From assembly GCA_030054175.1 (NCBI GenBank), contig JASGCM010000007.1, positions 83,399-147,398 of the forward strand: DNA of 64,000 nucleotides, read 5' to 3'. This document shows positions 1 through 12,653 of the stretch, piece after piece. The DNA is from Alphaproteobacteria bacterium. GTDB taxonomy: Bacteria; Pseudomonadota; Gammaproteobacteria; Burkholderiales; Burkholderiaceae_C. The notes beneath the pieces were generated by a model. The model was not told the origin of the DNA. It searched no databases and saw nothing but the letters and a program-made list of their open reading frames with translations. The translations under genes were made by a program, and so were the position numbers. Within the stretch, counting starts at the first letter, position 1; every line of letters begins with the position of its first letter.

Positions 1-223
1 CCAAAACCTGAATCACGCCCACATGGGCGAAACCGCGTGCAGCGCCGCCTCCCAGCGCCAACCCCAGTTTGACTGGCTTGCGCGGCGTGGCAGGCTGGGA
101 GACCGGATCGGGAGCACTGACCACTGGGGAAGGCAATTCAGTGCGGACCGTGCCCTGCGGCGGGGTGGCACAACCCACCAACCACACGCACAAGCAGACC
201 CAAGCCAGACGCTGGGTCCCCAT
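1..223 (-). CDS. Patatin-like phospholipase lipoprotein, N-terminal part (runs off the left edge)
   Basis: The minus strand from the ATG at 223 is open to the window edge (74 codons). It begins with a lipoprotein signal: a hydrophobic stretch ending in the lipobox-like LVGCAT, so Cys18 would be the lipidated residue. After a Pro/Thr-rich linker comes GLALGGGAARGFAHVGV, the oxyanion-hole Gly-rich motif that opens the patatin (RssA/YchK-like) alpha/beta-hydrolase domain. The catalytic GxSxG serine and DGG aspartate lie beyond the window. It is inferred to be an envelope-anchored lipid acyl hydrolase. A longer ORF in another frame (ATG at 240) is a shadow. The gene is divergent from the SDR gene that starts at 353. 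Confidence 0.85.
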   Translation of the reverse strand, partial: MGTQRLAWVCLCVWLVGCATPPQGTVRTELPSPVVSAPDPVSQPATPRKPVKLGLALGGGAARGFAHVGVIQVL

Positions 224-352
224 GCGGTGACGTGATTCATTCAATGTCGGTGAGTTCATGCCCCATAGTTTAGTGGCTGCGGTGCGGCCGCTTGTCAGCC
301 AAATGGCGGACGAATCAAGCATAATTTTTGAATCTACAACAAGGAATTCACC

Positions 353-1111
353 ATGGAAATACAAGGCAAGGTTTTCATCGTCACCGGCGGGGCATCAGGC
401 TTGGGCGAAGGCACGGCACGTCATTTGGCCCAGCAGGGAGGTCAGGTGCTGGTCGCCGACATGCAGCAAGAGCGTGGCCAGCAGGTGGCGCGCGAGATCG
501 GCGGCCAATTCATGCTGTGCAATGTGGCCGACGAGGCGCAGGGCCAAGCCGTGGTCGACCAAGCGGTGAAGATGGGCAAGCTGATGGGTTTGGTGAATTG
601 CGCCGGCATCGCCCCAGCCGAAAAAACCACGGGCAAAAAAGGCCCGCACTCGCTGGACACTTACACCCGCACCATCATGGTCAATCTGGTGGGCACCTTC
701 AACATGATCCGTTTGGCTGCCATCGCCATGGAGCGTAATGAGCCCGAAGCCACCGGCGAGCGCGGCTGCATCGTCTCAACCGCTTCAGTGGCGGCTTACG
801 ACGGCCAAATCGGCCAAGCCGCCTACAGCGCCTCGAAGGGTGGCGTGGTCGGCATGACGCTGCCCATCGCCCGCGACTTGGCGCGCAGTGGCATCCGCAA
901 CATGACCATCGCCCCAGGCATCTTTGGCACGCCCATGCTGTTCACCATGCCCCAGGAAGTGCAAGATGCACTGGCCGCCAGCGTGCCCTTCCCCTCACGC
1001 CTGGGTCGCCCGCTAGACTACGCTCGCCTGGTGCAGCATATTTTTGAGAACGACATGCTCAACGGTGAGGTGATCCGATTGGATGGTGCCATTCGCATGG
1101 CACCGAAGTGA
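353..1111 (+). CDS. SDR-family 3-hydroxyacyl-CoA dehydrogenase (type II / HSD17B10-like)
   Basis: A 252-residue classical short-chain dehydrogenase/reductase. Visible motifs are the NAD-binding TGGASGLG at residues 11-18, NCAG at 82-85, and the catalytic Ser145, Tyr158 and Lys162 (YSASK). The pattern of the active site and the C-terminal end resemble the type II 3-hydroxyacyl-CoA / 2-methyl-3-hydroxybutyryl-CoA dehydrogenases, which oxidise hydroxyacyl-CoA with NAD+ in fatty-acid and isoleucine breakdown; that substrate is inferred. An AAGGA ribosome site stands about 8 bases before the ATG. A spacing of only 10 bases to the next gene allows co-transcription, but the two functions are not clearly linked. 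Confidence 0.88.
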   Translation: MEIQGKVFIVTGGASGLGEGTARHLAQQGGQVLVADMQQERGQQVAREIGGQFMLCNVADEAQGQAVVDQAVKMGKLMGLVNCAGIAPAEKTTGKKGPHSLDTYTRTIMVNLVGTFNMIRLAAIAMERNEPEATGERGCIVSTASVAAYDGQIGQAAYSASKGGVVGMTLPIARDLARSGIRNMTIAPGIFGTPMLFTMPQEVQDALAASVPFPSRLGRPLDYARLVQHIFENDMLNGEVIRLDGAIRMAPK

Positions 1112-1121
1112 TCACAGCCTC

Positions 1122-2951
1122 ATGAGCACACGGGCCCGATCCAGCCGTTGGTCTTGGCACCGGGCCTGCGCCTGCCTGACCTGGGCGGCACTGAACTGCG
1201 CCCAGGCCCAACACACAGCGCCCCTCACCCCTGCCCAACCAGAGGCCGCCACGGCGCGCCAAGCCACGGCCATTGGGGTGTTTCAACATCGCGCCGTGGT
1301 CAGTGCCCATGCCTTGGCCAGCCGCGCCGGCGAGCGCGTTTTGAGTGAAGGCGGCAACGCCATCGACGCCGCAGTGGCCACGCAATGGGTCTTGTCGGTG
1401 GTCGAACCGCAATCGAGCGGCCTGGGTGGCGGTGGGTTTGCCGTGGTGTTCGATGGCCGACAAGCCTGGGCCTACGACGGGCGCGAGGCCGCCCCTCAGT
1501 CGGCCACCCCCGACTGGTTCATGAAAGAGGGCATTGCCCTGGGCTTTGAGGCCGCACGGCGCAGCCCGCGCTCGGTGGGGGTTCCCGGTCTGGTACCGAT
1601 GCTGTGGTCCATGCACCAAAGGCATGGACGCAGGCCCTGGGCCTCTGTGCTGTCACCCGCCATCGAACTGGCCGAGCAGGGTTTTGCCATCACGCCGCGT
1701 TTGCACCAACTCTTGCAAATCGACCCGCTGCTGCGCCAAGATCCTTGGTCGCTGAAGCTGTACTACAACGACGCAGGACTGGCCCACCCCGTGGGTCAAG
1801 TGCTGCGCAACCCCGAGTTGGCTTGGGTGCTGCGTCGCATCGCTGCCCTGGGCCCACGCGCCATGAACGAGGGGCCTGTGGCACAAGCCCTTTTGCGTCG
1901 CTTGAGAGATGGGGCAGGCCATGACCCCGTATTGACGGCCCGCGATCTGCGCGACTACACGGTGCGGGTCGAACCCGCCTTGTGTTTTCAATGGCCAGCT
2001 CTGCCGCAAACGCGCTTGTGCGGCGCACCGCCCCCCAGTTCGGGCACGCTGGCGGTGGGGCAACTGCTGAATCTATTGGACCGACTCGGCCTGACCCAAG
2101 GCAGCCACCCCGATCAAGCCGCGCCCCGCCATGCTTACATTGAAGCCGCACGCCTGGCTTATGCCGACCGTGCAGCCTACATCGGTGACCCAGCCCAGGT
2201 GGTCGCCCCCAGCGGCGGCTGGCCGGTCTTGCTGGACCCGGCTTATTTGGGCCGGCGTGCGGCGCTGATTCAAGGCCCACGCATGCCCAGAGCCGAGCCG
2301 GGTGAGCCGGCTTGGGTACCCTTCGCCGGTGGTCAAATGCCCGACCAGGCCGAATACGGCACCACGCACCTGAATGTCGTTGACGCGCAAGGCCTGGCGG
2401 TGGCCCTGAGCAGCAGCCTCGAAAGCGCCTTTGGGGCCCGCCGCATGGTCAACACCGGCGCGGGTCGAAAGGGCGGGTTTTTGTTAAACCACCAATTGAC
2501 CGACTTCGCCCTTCAACCCAAAGACGAGCAGGGGCGGATGCTGGCCAACGCGCCCGGCCCCGGCAAACGCCCTCGCTCTTCGATGACCCCCATGTTGGTG
2601 TTGTCGGCCACCCCAGGATCGACCGAGAGAGTGACCATGGCGCTGGGCAGTGCCGGCGGGCCGTTCATCATCCACCACGTCGCGCAATCGCTGTGGGCCT
2701 TGGCCCAGGGGCTGGACGATCCCGAACGCATTGCCGACCTGCCCCGCTTCGGGTTGACCGACCCGCAAGGCCCCATCTGGCTTGAGGCCGGAACCCGCGC
2801 CGCCGATTGGGTCACTGAGCTGCAAAGCCGAGGGCACGCTGCCCGGGTGAGCGAGATGAGCAGCGGCGCCCACCTGCTGTGGCGCCGCTCAGACGGGGCC
2901 TGGGTGACGCTGGCCGACCCGCGCCGTGAGGGCCTGGGCGCCGGTCTCTGA
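1122..2951 (+). CDS. ggt: Gamma-glutamyltransferase precursor
   Basis: A 609-residue member of the gamma-glutamyltranspeptidase (Ntn-hydrolase) family, which hydrolyses glutathione or transfers its gamma-glutamyl group, usually in the periplasm. An arginine-rich N-terminus followed by a hydrophobic stretch ending near AQAQ looks like a signal peptide. The autoproteolysis site is the TTH of EYGTTHLNVVD, making Thr414 the predicted nucleophile and N-terminus of the small subunit. A later GSAGGPFI motif matches the glycine-rich substrate loop. The ATG at 1122 is preferred to one at 1083, which lies inside the preceding gene and would add 13 residues before the signal peptide. The length is normal for the family. 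Confidence 0.93.
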   Translation: MSTRARSSRWSWHRACACLTWAALNCAQAQHTAPLTPAQPEAATARQATAIGVFQHRAVVSAHALASRAGERVLSEGGNAIDAAVATQWVLSVVEPQSSGLGGGGFAVVFDGRQAWAYDGREAAPQSATPDWFMKEGIALGFEAARRSPRSVGVPGLVPMLWSMHQRHGRRPWASVLSPAIELAEQGFAITPRLHQLLQIDPLLRQDPWSLKLYYNDAGLAHPVGQVLRNPELAWVLRRIAALGPRAMNEGPVAQALLRRLRDGAGHDPVLTARDLRDYTVRVEPALCFQWPALPQTRLCGAPPPSSGTLAVGQLLNLLDRLGLTQGSHPDQAAPRHAYIEAARLAYADRAAYIGDPAQVVAPSGGWPVLLDPAYLGRRAALIQGPRMPRAEPGEPAWVPFAGGQMPDQAEYGTTHLNVVDAQGLAVALSSSLESAFGARRMVNTGAGRKGGFLLNHQLTDFALQPKDEQGRMLANAPGPGKRPRSSMTPMLVLSATPGSTERVTMALGSAGGPFIIHHVAQSLWALAQGLDDPERIADLPRFGLTDPQGPIWLEAGTRAADWVTELQSRGHAARVSEMSSGAHLLWRRSDGAWVTLADPRREGLGAGL

Positions 2952-2994
2952 AGCCCCCCCGTGGTTGGTGGCGGCATACAATGCCCCACGCACC

Positions 2995-4887
2995 ATGGCC
3001 ATCCCTCAAGGTTTCATCCAAGACTTGCTCGCCCGTGTCGACGTGGTCGATGTGGTGGGTCGCCATGTCAAACTGAAAAAAGCTGGTGCCAACTATTCGG
3101 GGTTGTGTCCGTTCCACACCGAAAAATCCCCCTCTTTCACAGTCAGCCCCAGCAAGCAGTTCTTTCATTGCTTCGGTTGCGGCAAAAACGGCAATGCCAT
3201 CGGTTTCCTGATGGACCACGCGGGCATGAATTTCATTGAAGCCGTCAAAGAGCTGGCGCAAAGTTGCGGCATGACCGTGCCTGAAGAGCAGCGCTCACCG
3301 CTAGAGCGCGAACAAGCCCAACAGGCGCGCCAAAAGCAAGCCACACTCACCGAGATGCTGGAGAAATTCAACACTGCCTATCGCCATCAACTGCGGCAAT
3401 CGACCAAAGCCATAGACTACCTCAAGGGCCGTGGACTGTCCGGTGAAATCGCGCGTCAATTTGGTTTGGGTTACGCACCACCGGGTTGGCGGTTCTTGGC
3501 AAGCGTATGGCCGGACTACGCCGACCCCATGCTGCTGGATGGAGGCATGGTCATCGACAAAGACGCGCAAGCCGAGTCCGCCGACGGCCAGTCGGAACAC
3601 CGCCGCCACGACCGATTTCGCGACCGCATCATGTTCCCCATCCGCAACGTCAAAGGCGAGTGCATCGGCTTTGGCGGTCGCGTGTTGGGTGATGGCACGC
3701 CCAAGTACCTGAACTCGCCCGAAACACCGGTATTCAGCAAGGGGCGCGAGCTGTACGGCCTGTACGAAGCACGCCAAGCCATCCGTGAAGCCGGTTATGT
3801 CTTGGTGACCGAGGGCTACATGGACGTGGTTGCCTTGGCGCAACTGGGCTTTCCCAACGCGGTGGCCACGCTGGGTACAGCCTGCACCACCGATCACGTG
3901 CACAAACTCTTTCGCTTCACCGACTCGGTGGTGTTCAGCTTTGACGGCGACGCGGCTGGACGACGCGCGGCCCGCAAGGCGCTGGATGGTGCCCTGCCCT
4001 ACGCCACCGATGTGCGCAACGTGAAATTCTTATTCCTGCCCCCCGAGCACGACCCCGACAGCTTCATCCGTGCCCACGGTGCCGACGCCTTCGCTCGCAG
4101 TGTGGGCAGCGCCATGCCGCTGAGCCGCTTCATGATGGAGTCGGCGCGCGAAGGCTGTGACCTCGACACTTCCGAGGGCCGTGCCCTGTTGGCCAGTCAG
4201 GCCAAACCCCTGGTGGGCGCCATGCCCGAAGGGGTACTGAAGTCTCAATTGGTGTCTGAATTGTCCGACATGGTCCAAATCGGCGCGCATGAGTTGCTTC
4301 GCTTGTGGGGGACTGGTGGCGCGGGTGCGTCCGCCAAAAGCGAATTTCGCCGCCCAGCGTCAGGGCAGCCCTCCAGCGGTGCTGGCCAGGGCGCCAAATG
4401 GGGGCGTCGTCCTGCTTCATCCTCGGGAACCAACGCCGCCCATCGTGCCAGCGGTGGCTTGCGACGCCAGGCCAGCAGCCGAGAGGATCGAGCCATCCAA
4501 TTGCTGTTCATCCAGATGTCGGCCTGGGAGGACCTGTCGGCCAACCAGCACGCCCTGCTGTGCGGCTTGCCTGATCCCCACGGCGTGGCCTTGCGCTGGC
4601 TGGAGCTACAGTTGCACGAACACGGCGCCATGCCATGGTCGGCGCTGTACGAGACCCTGACCGATCACCCGTTGCGCGATTGGATTGCCCGCATCGTTCT
4701 GGCCGCCCCGGCCGAGGTCGAGTTTGACCAAGCCGAGCTGCACAGCATCTTGCTGGAACTGGAAAAAATCGCGGTCGCAGCTGAGCTCAACGCCATCACC
4801 CCCGAGGTCGGGCGCGACCCCGCCTTGTTCGAACGCTTTCGCCAATTGAATCAACGACTCATTCAACTCAAATCAGGCCAGAGCTGA
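2995..4887 (+). CDS. dnaG: DNA primase
   Basis: A 630-residue primase that makes RNA primers at the replication fork. The N-terminal CHC2 zinc ribbon is complete (Cys38, His41, Cys59, Cys62), followed by the catalytic core and TOPRIM domain with VTEGYMDVVAL and DGDAAGRRAARKAL carrying the acidic metal ligands. A Ser/Ala/Gly-rich linker around residues 435-500 leads to the C-terminal DnaB-helicase-binding region. The start at 2995 (MAIPQGFIQD) fits the family; an upstream in-frame ATG at 2926 is inside ggt. It lies just before rpoD, the usual dnaG-rpoD arrangement of proteobacteria; no rpsU is present in front. Confidence 0.97.
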   Translation: MAIPQGFIQDLLARVDVVDVVGRHVKLKKAGANYSGLCPFHTEKSPSFTVSPSKQFFHCFGCGKNGNAIGFLMDHAGMNFIEAVKELAQSCGMTVPEEQRSPLEREQAQQARQKQATLTEMLEKFNTAYRHQLRQSTKAIDYLKGRGLSGEIARQFGLGYAPPGWRFLASVWPDYADPMLLDGGMVIDKDAQAESADGQSEHRRHDRFRDRIMFPIRNVKGECIGFGGRVLGDGTPKYLNSPETPVFSKGRELYGLYEARQAIREAGYVLVTEGYMDVVALAQLGFPNAVATLGTACTTDHVHKLFRFTDSVVFSFDGDAAGRRAARKALDGALPYATDVRNVKFLFLPPEHDPDSFIRAHGADAFARSVGSAMPLSRFMMESAREGCDLDTSEGRALLASQAKPLVGAMPEGVLKSQLVSELSDMVQIGAHELLRLWGTGGAGASAKSEFRRPASGQPSSGAGQGAKWGRRPASSSGTNAAHRASGGLRRQASSREDRAIQLLFIQMSAWEDLSANQHALLCGLPDPHGVALRWLELQLHEHGAMPWSALYETLTDHPLRDWIARIVLAAPAEVEFDQAELHSILLELEKIAVAAELNAITPEVGRDPALFERFRQLNQRLIQLKSGQS

Positions 4888-5137
4888 GTCGCCTGGGGGC
4901 CAGGGGACATGAAAAAATCCCCATCAATCAACGTCCTGCGGTATAATCCAATTTCAGGCAAGCGCGACAGCAGCACCTCCGGGCCCGGCCAACAGTGACC
5001 ACAATGGCACGACTCGCCACCTTCACCGCAAGGACTGCATACCAAATGTTCGCCCATCCCACTTGCCGGTGATCCCTTTTTTCTTTCAACACCCGCGCCT
5101 GTGCTGAGGGTGCCTTTGTTTTGCCAAGAGGATGGTC
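4888..5137 (+). promoter_or_regulatory. dnaG-rpoD intergenic leader with a probable promoter
   Basis: This 250-base gap holds a perfect sigma70 -10 hexamer TATAAT at 4942-4947, although no good -35 hexamer is seen 16-18 bases upstream. The rpoD transcript from here would carry a leader of about 185 bases. In it, CACCC (5090-5094) can pair with GGGTG (5108-5112), followed by the T-rich CCTTTGTTTT, a weak attenuator-like structure. The ribosome site AAGAGGA (5123-5129) favours the second of two in-frame ATGs. The promoter call rests on the -10 match alone. Confidence 0.45.
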
Positions 5138-7600
<2,463 letters not shown>

Positions 7601-7658
7601 AGCATCTGATGGACTCGGCCAGTGGCCGGGTTTGGTCTGAGCCCTTCGCACTGAAACA

Positions 7659-7689
7659 GACCCTGCCCTGGCGGCAGGGTCTTTTTTTT
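7659..7689 (+). terminator. Rho-independent terminator of rpoD
   Basis: A perfect 9-bp stem, GACCCTGCC (7659-7667) with GGCAGGGTC (7673-7681), a 5-base loop and a run of eight T. It ends the dnaG-rpoD unit and touches the stop codon of the convergent aroE. On the other strand the hairpin is followed by only a short T-rich stretch, so it may serve aroE weakly too. Confidence 0.92.
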
Positions 7690-8531
7690 CAGGTCAGCGG
7701 CACCGTCAGTTGTCGGATCAACTGCGCAGTGTCCGGGCGCACGCCGCGCCACCAGGTAAAGGCCTCGGCCGCTTGCTCGGCCAACATGCCAACCCCATCG
7801 GCCAGGTTTGACACACCGGCATCGCGGGCCAGGCGTAAAAAGGGCGTCAGGCCCTTGCCATAGGTCAGGTCATAGGCCAAGGCGCGAGGGGCGAATACCG
7901 AGTTAGCCAGCGGCGGCATCTGACCACTCAAGCCCGCAGAGGTCGCATGCAACACCACGTCAAAAGCACGGTCTTGCAAGTCAGCATAACCCACACCCTG
8001 CACCTGCGATGCTTGGGCTTGCGCAGGCACATGGAGACGCGCGATATCGACCAACTCACTGGCTTTGTTCAGTGTGCGATTGACCACCACCAGTTCGGCT
8101 GGCGCACAAGCCAGCAAGGGCAGCAAAGCGCCTCGCGAGGCACCGCCCGCCCCAACGATCAACACCCTCTTGCCCACCAGCGGCATATTTAAATTCACTT
8201 GCAAATCCCGCACCAGACCCACACCATCGAAGTTTTGCCCCAGCACGCGTTTGCCTTCAAATTTCATGGCATTGACCGCCCCGGCCAAGCGGGCGTCCAG
8301 CGACAGTTCGGTGCAATATGCGCAAGCGTCGAGCTTGAATGGAGCCGTCACATTCATCCCCAAGCCGCCTTGGGCGCGAAACGCATCCACGCTGGCGACA
8401 AAGCCTCCGACTGGACCCAAGATGCGGTCATACTCGATTTGCTGGCCACAGGCACGGGCAAACTCGCCGTGAATGAACGGCGACTTACTCTGCTCGATGG
8501 GGTTCCCGATGACAGCGTAACGCTCTCTCAT
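7689..8531 (-). CDS. aroE: Shikimate dehydrogenase
   Basis: A 280-residue NADPH-dependent shikimate dehydrogenase that reduces 3-dehydroshikimate in chorismate synthesis. The N-terminal substrate-binding part contains NPIEQSKSPFIHG with the conserved Ser-x-Ser and Lys; NVTAPFK carries the catalytic Lys; the nucleotide fold has GAGGASRGA and the NADP-type NRT. Length and motifs are those of true AroE rather than of the catabolic YdiB type. Only 5 bases separate it from pmdC upstream, so it appears to be the last gene of the protocatechuate operon, an unusual position that would place a biosynthetic gene under catabolic control. Confidence 0.93.
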   Translation of the reverse strand: MRERYAVIGNPIEQSKSPFIHGEFARACGQQIEYDRILGPVGGFVASVDAFRAQGGLGMNVTAPFKLDACAYCTELSLDARLAGAVNAMKFEGKRVLGQNFDGVGLVRDLQVNLNMPLVGKRVLIVGAGGASRGALLPLLACAPAELVVVNRTLNKASELVDIARLHVPAQAQASQVQGVGYADLQDRAFDVVLHATSAGLSGQMPPLANSVFAPRALAYDLTYGKGLTPFLRLARDAGVSNLADGVGMLAEQAAEAFTWWRGVRPDTAQLIRQLTVPLT

Positions 8532-8536
8532 GACAC

Positions 8537-9490
8537 TCAGATCAATTGTTGTTCCAACTGATGCAGCACCTGGTAGCAGGGCAACACGCTGGTCACGCTG
8601 GCATTGGGCTCTCGGCCTTCGCGGATAGCGGCAAAGAACTCGCGATCTTGCAATTCGATGCCATTCATGGACACATCGACTTTCGAGACATCCACCTTCT
8701 CTTCCTTGCCGTTGAACAGGTCATCGTAGCGGGCGATGTAGGTGCCAGTGTCGCCGATGTAGCGAAAGAAGGTGCCCAAAGGGCCGTCGTTATTGAACGA
8801 AAGCGACAATGTGCAAATGGCGCCATTGGCGGCCTGCAACTGAATGCTCATGTCCATTGCAATGCCCAGCGCAGGATGTATCGGCCCCTGAATGGCATTG
8901 GCTTTCACGACCGGACTGCCACACTGGTAAGCAAACAAATCGACGGTGTGGGCGGCATGGTGCCACAGCAGATGATCGGTCCAGCTGCGCGGCTGACCCA
9001 ATGCGTTCATATTGGTGCGACGGAAGAAATAAGTCTGAACATCCATTTGCTGGATGTTGAACTCGCCCGCCTTGATCTTGTGATGCACCCACTGGTGGCT
9101 GGGGTTGAAGCGTCGAGTATGACCGCACATGGCCACCAAACCAGTTGATTTCTGCAAATCGACCACTTGCTGGCCGTCGCGCAAGACATCGCACAGCGGA
9201 ATTTCGACCTGCACGTGCTTGCCGGCTTTCAGGCATTGAATCGATTGACTGGCGTGCATCTGGGTCGGTGTGCACAAAATCACCGCGTCCAGTTCCGGCA
9301 GCTTCAACGAATCAGCCAAGTCGGTGGTGACGTGGCCGATGCCATACTTGGCGGCGACTTCACGGGTTTTGTCCAGCTCACGCCCAATCAGCGAAATCAC
9401 TTCGACTCCGTCAATCAGACGGATGCCGTCGAGGTGCTTGATGCCAAAGGCTCCGGCACCAGCCAGCGCGACTTTGATGGATTTGCTCAT
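8537..9490 (-). CDS. pmdC: 4-carboxy-2-hydroxymuconate-6-semialdehyde dehydrogenase (LigC/PmdC)
   Basis: A 317-residue Gfo/Idh/MocA-fold oxidoreductase with an N-terminal Rossmann motif ALAGAGAFGIKHLDG and the VQVEIPLC segment. It matches LigC of Sphingobium and PmdC of Comamonas, which use NADP+ to oxidise the protocatechuate ring-cleavage product (in its hemiacetal form) to 2-pyrone-4,6-dicarboxylate. Function follows from family plus position directly after the two dioxygenase subunits. The start at 9490 is preferred over an upstream in-frame start at 9553, which lies inside pmdB. Confidence 0.93.
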   Translation of the reverse strand: MSKSIKVALAGAGAFGIKHLDGIRLIDGVEVISLIGRELDKTREVAAKYGIGHVTTDLADSLKLPELDAVILCTPTQMHASQSIQCLKAGKHVQVEIPLCDVLRDGQQVVDLQKSTGLVAMCGHTRRFNPSHQWVHHKIKAGEFNIQQMDVQTYFFRRTNMNALGQPRSWTDHLLWHHAAHTVDLFAYQCGSPVVKANAIQGPIHPALGIAMDMSIQLQAANGAICTLSLSFNNDGPLGTFFRYIGDTGTYIARYDDLFNGKEEKVDVSKVDVSMNGIELQDREFFAAIREGREPNASVTSVLPCYQVLHQLEQQLI

Positions 9491-9500
9491 GATGCTACTT

Positions 9501-10818
<1,318 letters not shown>

Positions 10819-10847
10819 GGAGTTCTCCTCAACGAAATTGGGTTCAC

Positions 10848-10872
10848 GAAATTGGGGTCAGACCCCAATTTC
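10848..10872. repeat. Dispersed palindrome, copy 1 (between pmdD and pmdA)
   Basis: A complete copy of the dispersed palindrome: core GGGGTCAGACCCC flanked by GAAATT and AATTTC. It starts directly after the pmdD stop codon (10873-10875, minus strand); a partial copy lies about 14 bases further downstream at 10834-10844. As RNA it would form an 11-12 bp hairpin without a U-tract, so it is not a standard terminator. Confidence 0.95.
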
Positions 10873-11790
10873 TCAGCTCACTTCTTCCGGCCAATACAGG
10901 CGCATGGGGTTGTCAACCAACAAACGGCGCTGTAGCTCGGCGGTTGGGGCGATGTGGGGGATGAAGTCGACCAACAGGCCGTCATCGGGCATGTGGTCTT
11001 TTAAATTGGGGTGCGGCCAATCGGTACCCCACAAGACGCGGTCGGGGAAGGTCTCGACGATGCGCCGGGCAAAAGGCACCACGTCGCGGTAAGCGGCTTG
11101 CTGGCCGTTCAGGGCGGGCGGGCCGGCCACAGACAATCGCTCGGGGCAAGAGACCTTGCTCCACACATTGGGGTGCTGGCGCATGAATTTCAAAAAAAGC
11201 TCGAATTCAGGGCCATCGACGGGCTTACTCACGTCCGGTCGGCCCATGTGGTCGACGACCACGGCGGTGGGCAAAGCGGTGAAAAAATCCCATAACTTGG
11301 GCAGGTCGACAGCCTCAAAATAAATGACCACATGCCAGCCCAATTTGGCGACCCGTGCGGCGATCGCCATCAACTCGTCCTTGGGCGTGAAATCAACCAA
11401 ACGCTTGACAAAATTGAATCGCACGCCACGCACACCGGCCGCATGCAACTGCTGTAACTCATCATCGGTGACGCTTCTTCGCACTGTGGCGACGCCACGC
11501 GCCTTGCCCCCCGAGGTCAGGCAGGCATCGACCAAGGCGCGGTTGTCGGCGCCATGACACGTGGCTTGCACGATGACATTGCGTCCAAAACCCAGGTGGT
11601 CGCGCAAGGCAAAGAGTTGTGCTTTGGATGCATCGCAGGGCGTGTACTTGCGCTCGGGCGCATAAGGGAATTGATCTCCGGGCCCAAAGACGTGGCAGTG
11701 GGCATCCACGCTGCCCGCAGGCAACTGAAAACGTGGGCGACTGGGTGCGTTGTACCAATCCAACCAGCCGGGGGTTTTGTCAAAGCTCAT
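10873..11790 (-). CDS. pmdD: 2-pyrone-4,6-dicarboxylate lactonase (LigI/PmdD)
   Basis: A 305-residue amidohydrolase-superfamily enzyme that opens 2-pyrone-4,6-dicarboxylate to 4-oxalomesaconate. Near the N-terminus SVDAHCHVFGPG holds the first metal/substrate His pair; VDHMGRPD and WGTDWPHPN near the C-terminus carry the later His and the catalytic Asp. The ATG at 11790 has AGGA 9 bases upstream and fits the family; a TTG 18 bases earlier is rejected. It sits between pmdF and pmdA as in Comamonas pmd operons. Confidence 0.94.
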   Translation of the reverse strand: MSFDKTPGWLDWYNAPSRPRFQLPAGSVDAHCHVFGPGDQFPYAPERKYTPCDASKAQLFALRDHLGFGRNVIVQATCHGADNRALVDACLTSGGKARGVATVRRSVTDDELQQLHAAGVRGVRFNFVKRLVDFTPKDELMAIAARVAKLGWHVVIYFEAVDLPKLWDFFTALPTAVVVDHMGRPDVSKPVDGPEFELFLKFMRQHPNVWSKVSCPERLSVAGPPALNGQQAAYRDVVPFARRIVETFPDRVLWGTDWPHPNLKDHMPDDGLLVDFIPHIAPTAELQRRLLVDNPMRLYWPEEVS

Positions 11791-11893
11791 GGTCGTTTGT
11801 CCTGGCAATGTGTCAATCGGGTTTGATTTGTGCTTCTCGCACCAAAGGAAATGGCGAGCCTGCGCCTGCGACGCTTGAAATCAATCATCGGCT

Positions 11894-12577
11894 TCAATCG
11901 ATGTAACGCAGACCCAACTGGGCCAGCGGCTCGCGCATCTTGTACATGTCCAGCCCCAAAACGCCCGATGCCAGCTTGGCGCGCTTGTCCCCCTCGTTGG
12001 CCTCTCGTGCCTGCGCGGCCTGCAAGGTTTTGTCGGCCAGGGTTCGGGGCACGCAGACCACACCGTCGTCATCGGCCACGATGACATCGCCGGGCATGAC
12101 CGAAACGCCAGCCACCACCACAGGGATGTTCACCGAACCCAAGGTCGCCTTGACCGTGCCCTTGCTGCTGATGGCCTTGCTCCATACCGGGAAAGGCATC
12201 TCTGTCAGCACGCGCACATCGCGCACACCGCCATCAATGATCAGACCTGCGGCGCCACGCGCCTTGAACGAGGTCGCCAGCAAATCACCGAAATACCCGT
12301 CGGTGCAATCGGCCGTGACGGCCGCCACCACCACGTCACCGGGTTGGATCTGCTCGGCCACCACATGCAACATCCAGTTGTCTCCCGGATGCAGCAACAC
12401 CGTCACAGCTGGCCCGGCGATCTGCACGCCGCTGAAAATCGGCCGCAGATAGGGTTTCATCAATCCCACCCTTCCCATTGCCTCGTGGATCGTGGCAGAG
12501 CCCATGGCGGCCATGGCCTGGGCCGTGGCCAGCGGCGTGCGTTGGATGTTGCGATAAACCACACCGAGTTCGTACAT
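11894..12577 (-). CDS. pmdF: 4-carboxy-4-hydroxy-2-oxoadipate aldolase (LigK/PmdF)
   Basis: A 227-residue RraA-fold class II aldolase that splits 4-carboxy-4-hydroxy-2-oxoadipate to pyruvate and oxaloacetate, the last step of the 4,5-cleavage pathway. The [19 protein letters not shown] and IIDGGVRDV segments contain the catalytic Arg/Asp and metal-binding region of the HMG/CHA aldolases. Length and neighbours match LigK/PmdF. A repeat cluster fills most of the 76-base gap to pmdE upstream. Confidence 0.93.
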   Translation of the reverse strand: MYELGVVYRNIQRTPLATAQAMAAMGSATIHEAMGRVGLMKPYLRPIFSGVQIAGPAVTVLLHPGDNWMLHVVAEQIQPGDVVVAAVTADCTDGYFGDLLATSFKARGAAGLIIDGGVRDVRVLTEMPFPVWSKAISSKGTVKATLGSVNIPVVVAGVSVMPGDVIVADDDGVVCVPRTLADKTLQAAQAREANEGDKRAKLASGVLGLDMYKMREPLAQLGLRYID

Positions 12578-12594
12578 GACAATCCCTTTCAGCA

Positions 12595-12650
12595 GAAATT
12601 GGGGTCTGACCCCAATTGTTGTGACCCCAATTGTTGTGACCCCAATTGTT
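12595..12650. repeat. Dispersed palindrome, copy 2 with tandem half-units (between pmdE and pmdF)
   Basis: One full palindrome with the T-centred core GGGGTCTGACCCC, then two tandem 15-base half-units (GTGACCCCAATTGTT). The array ends 3 bases from the pmdE stop codon (12654). The half-units look like local slippage or duplication of one arm. Confidence 0.93.
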
Positions 12651-12653
12651 TTG

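Noticed and set aside
13..240. Minus-strand ORF starting with ATG at 240
   Set aside because: Shadow frame; the frame from ATG 223 encodes a lipobox and the patatin glycine-rich motif.
4903..4922. Terminator behind dnaG (GGGGA...TCCCC)
   Set aside because: Stem of only five pairs with a 10-base loop and no following T-run; it lies just before the rpoD promoter and does not look functional.
10873..11808. pmdD starting at the TTG at 11808
   Set aside because: The ATG at 11790 has an AGGA site at good spacing and matches the family N-terminus; the TTG adds six residues without a ribosome site.
12595..12650. Short CRISPR-like or satellite array
   Set aside because: The tandem half-units are only about 15 bases, have no spacers and belong to the dispersed palindrome family; no cas genes are present.
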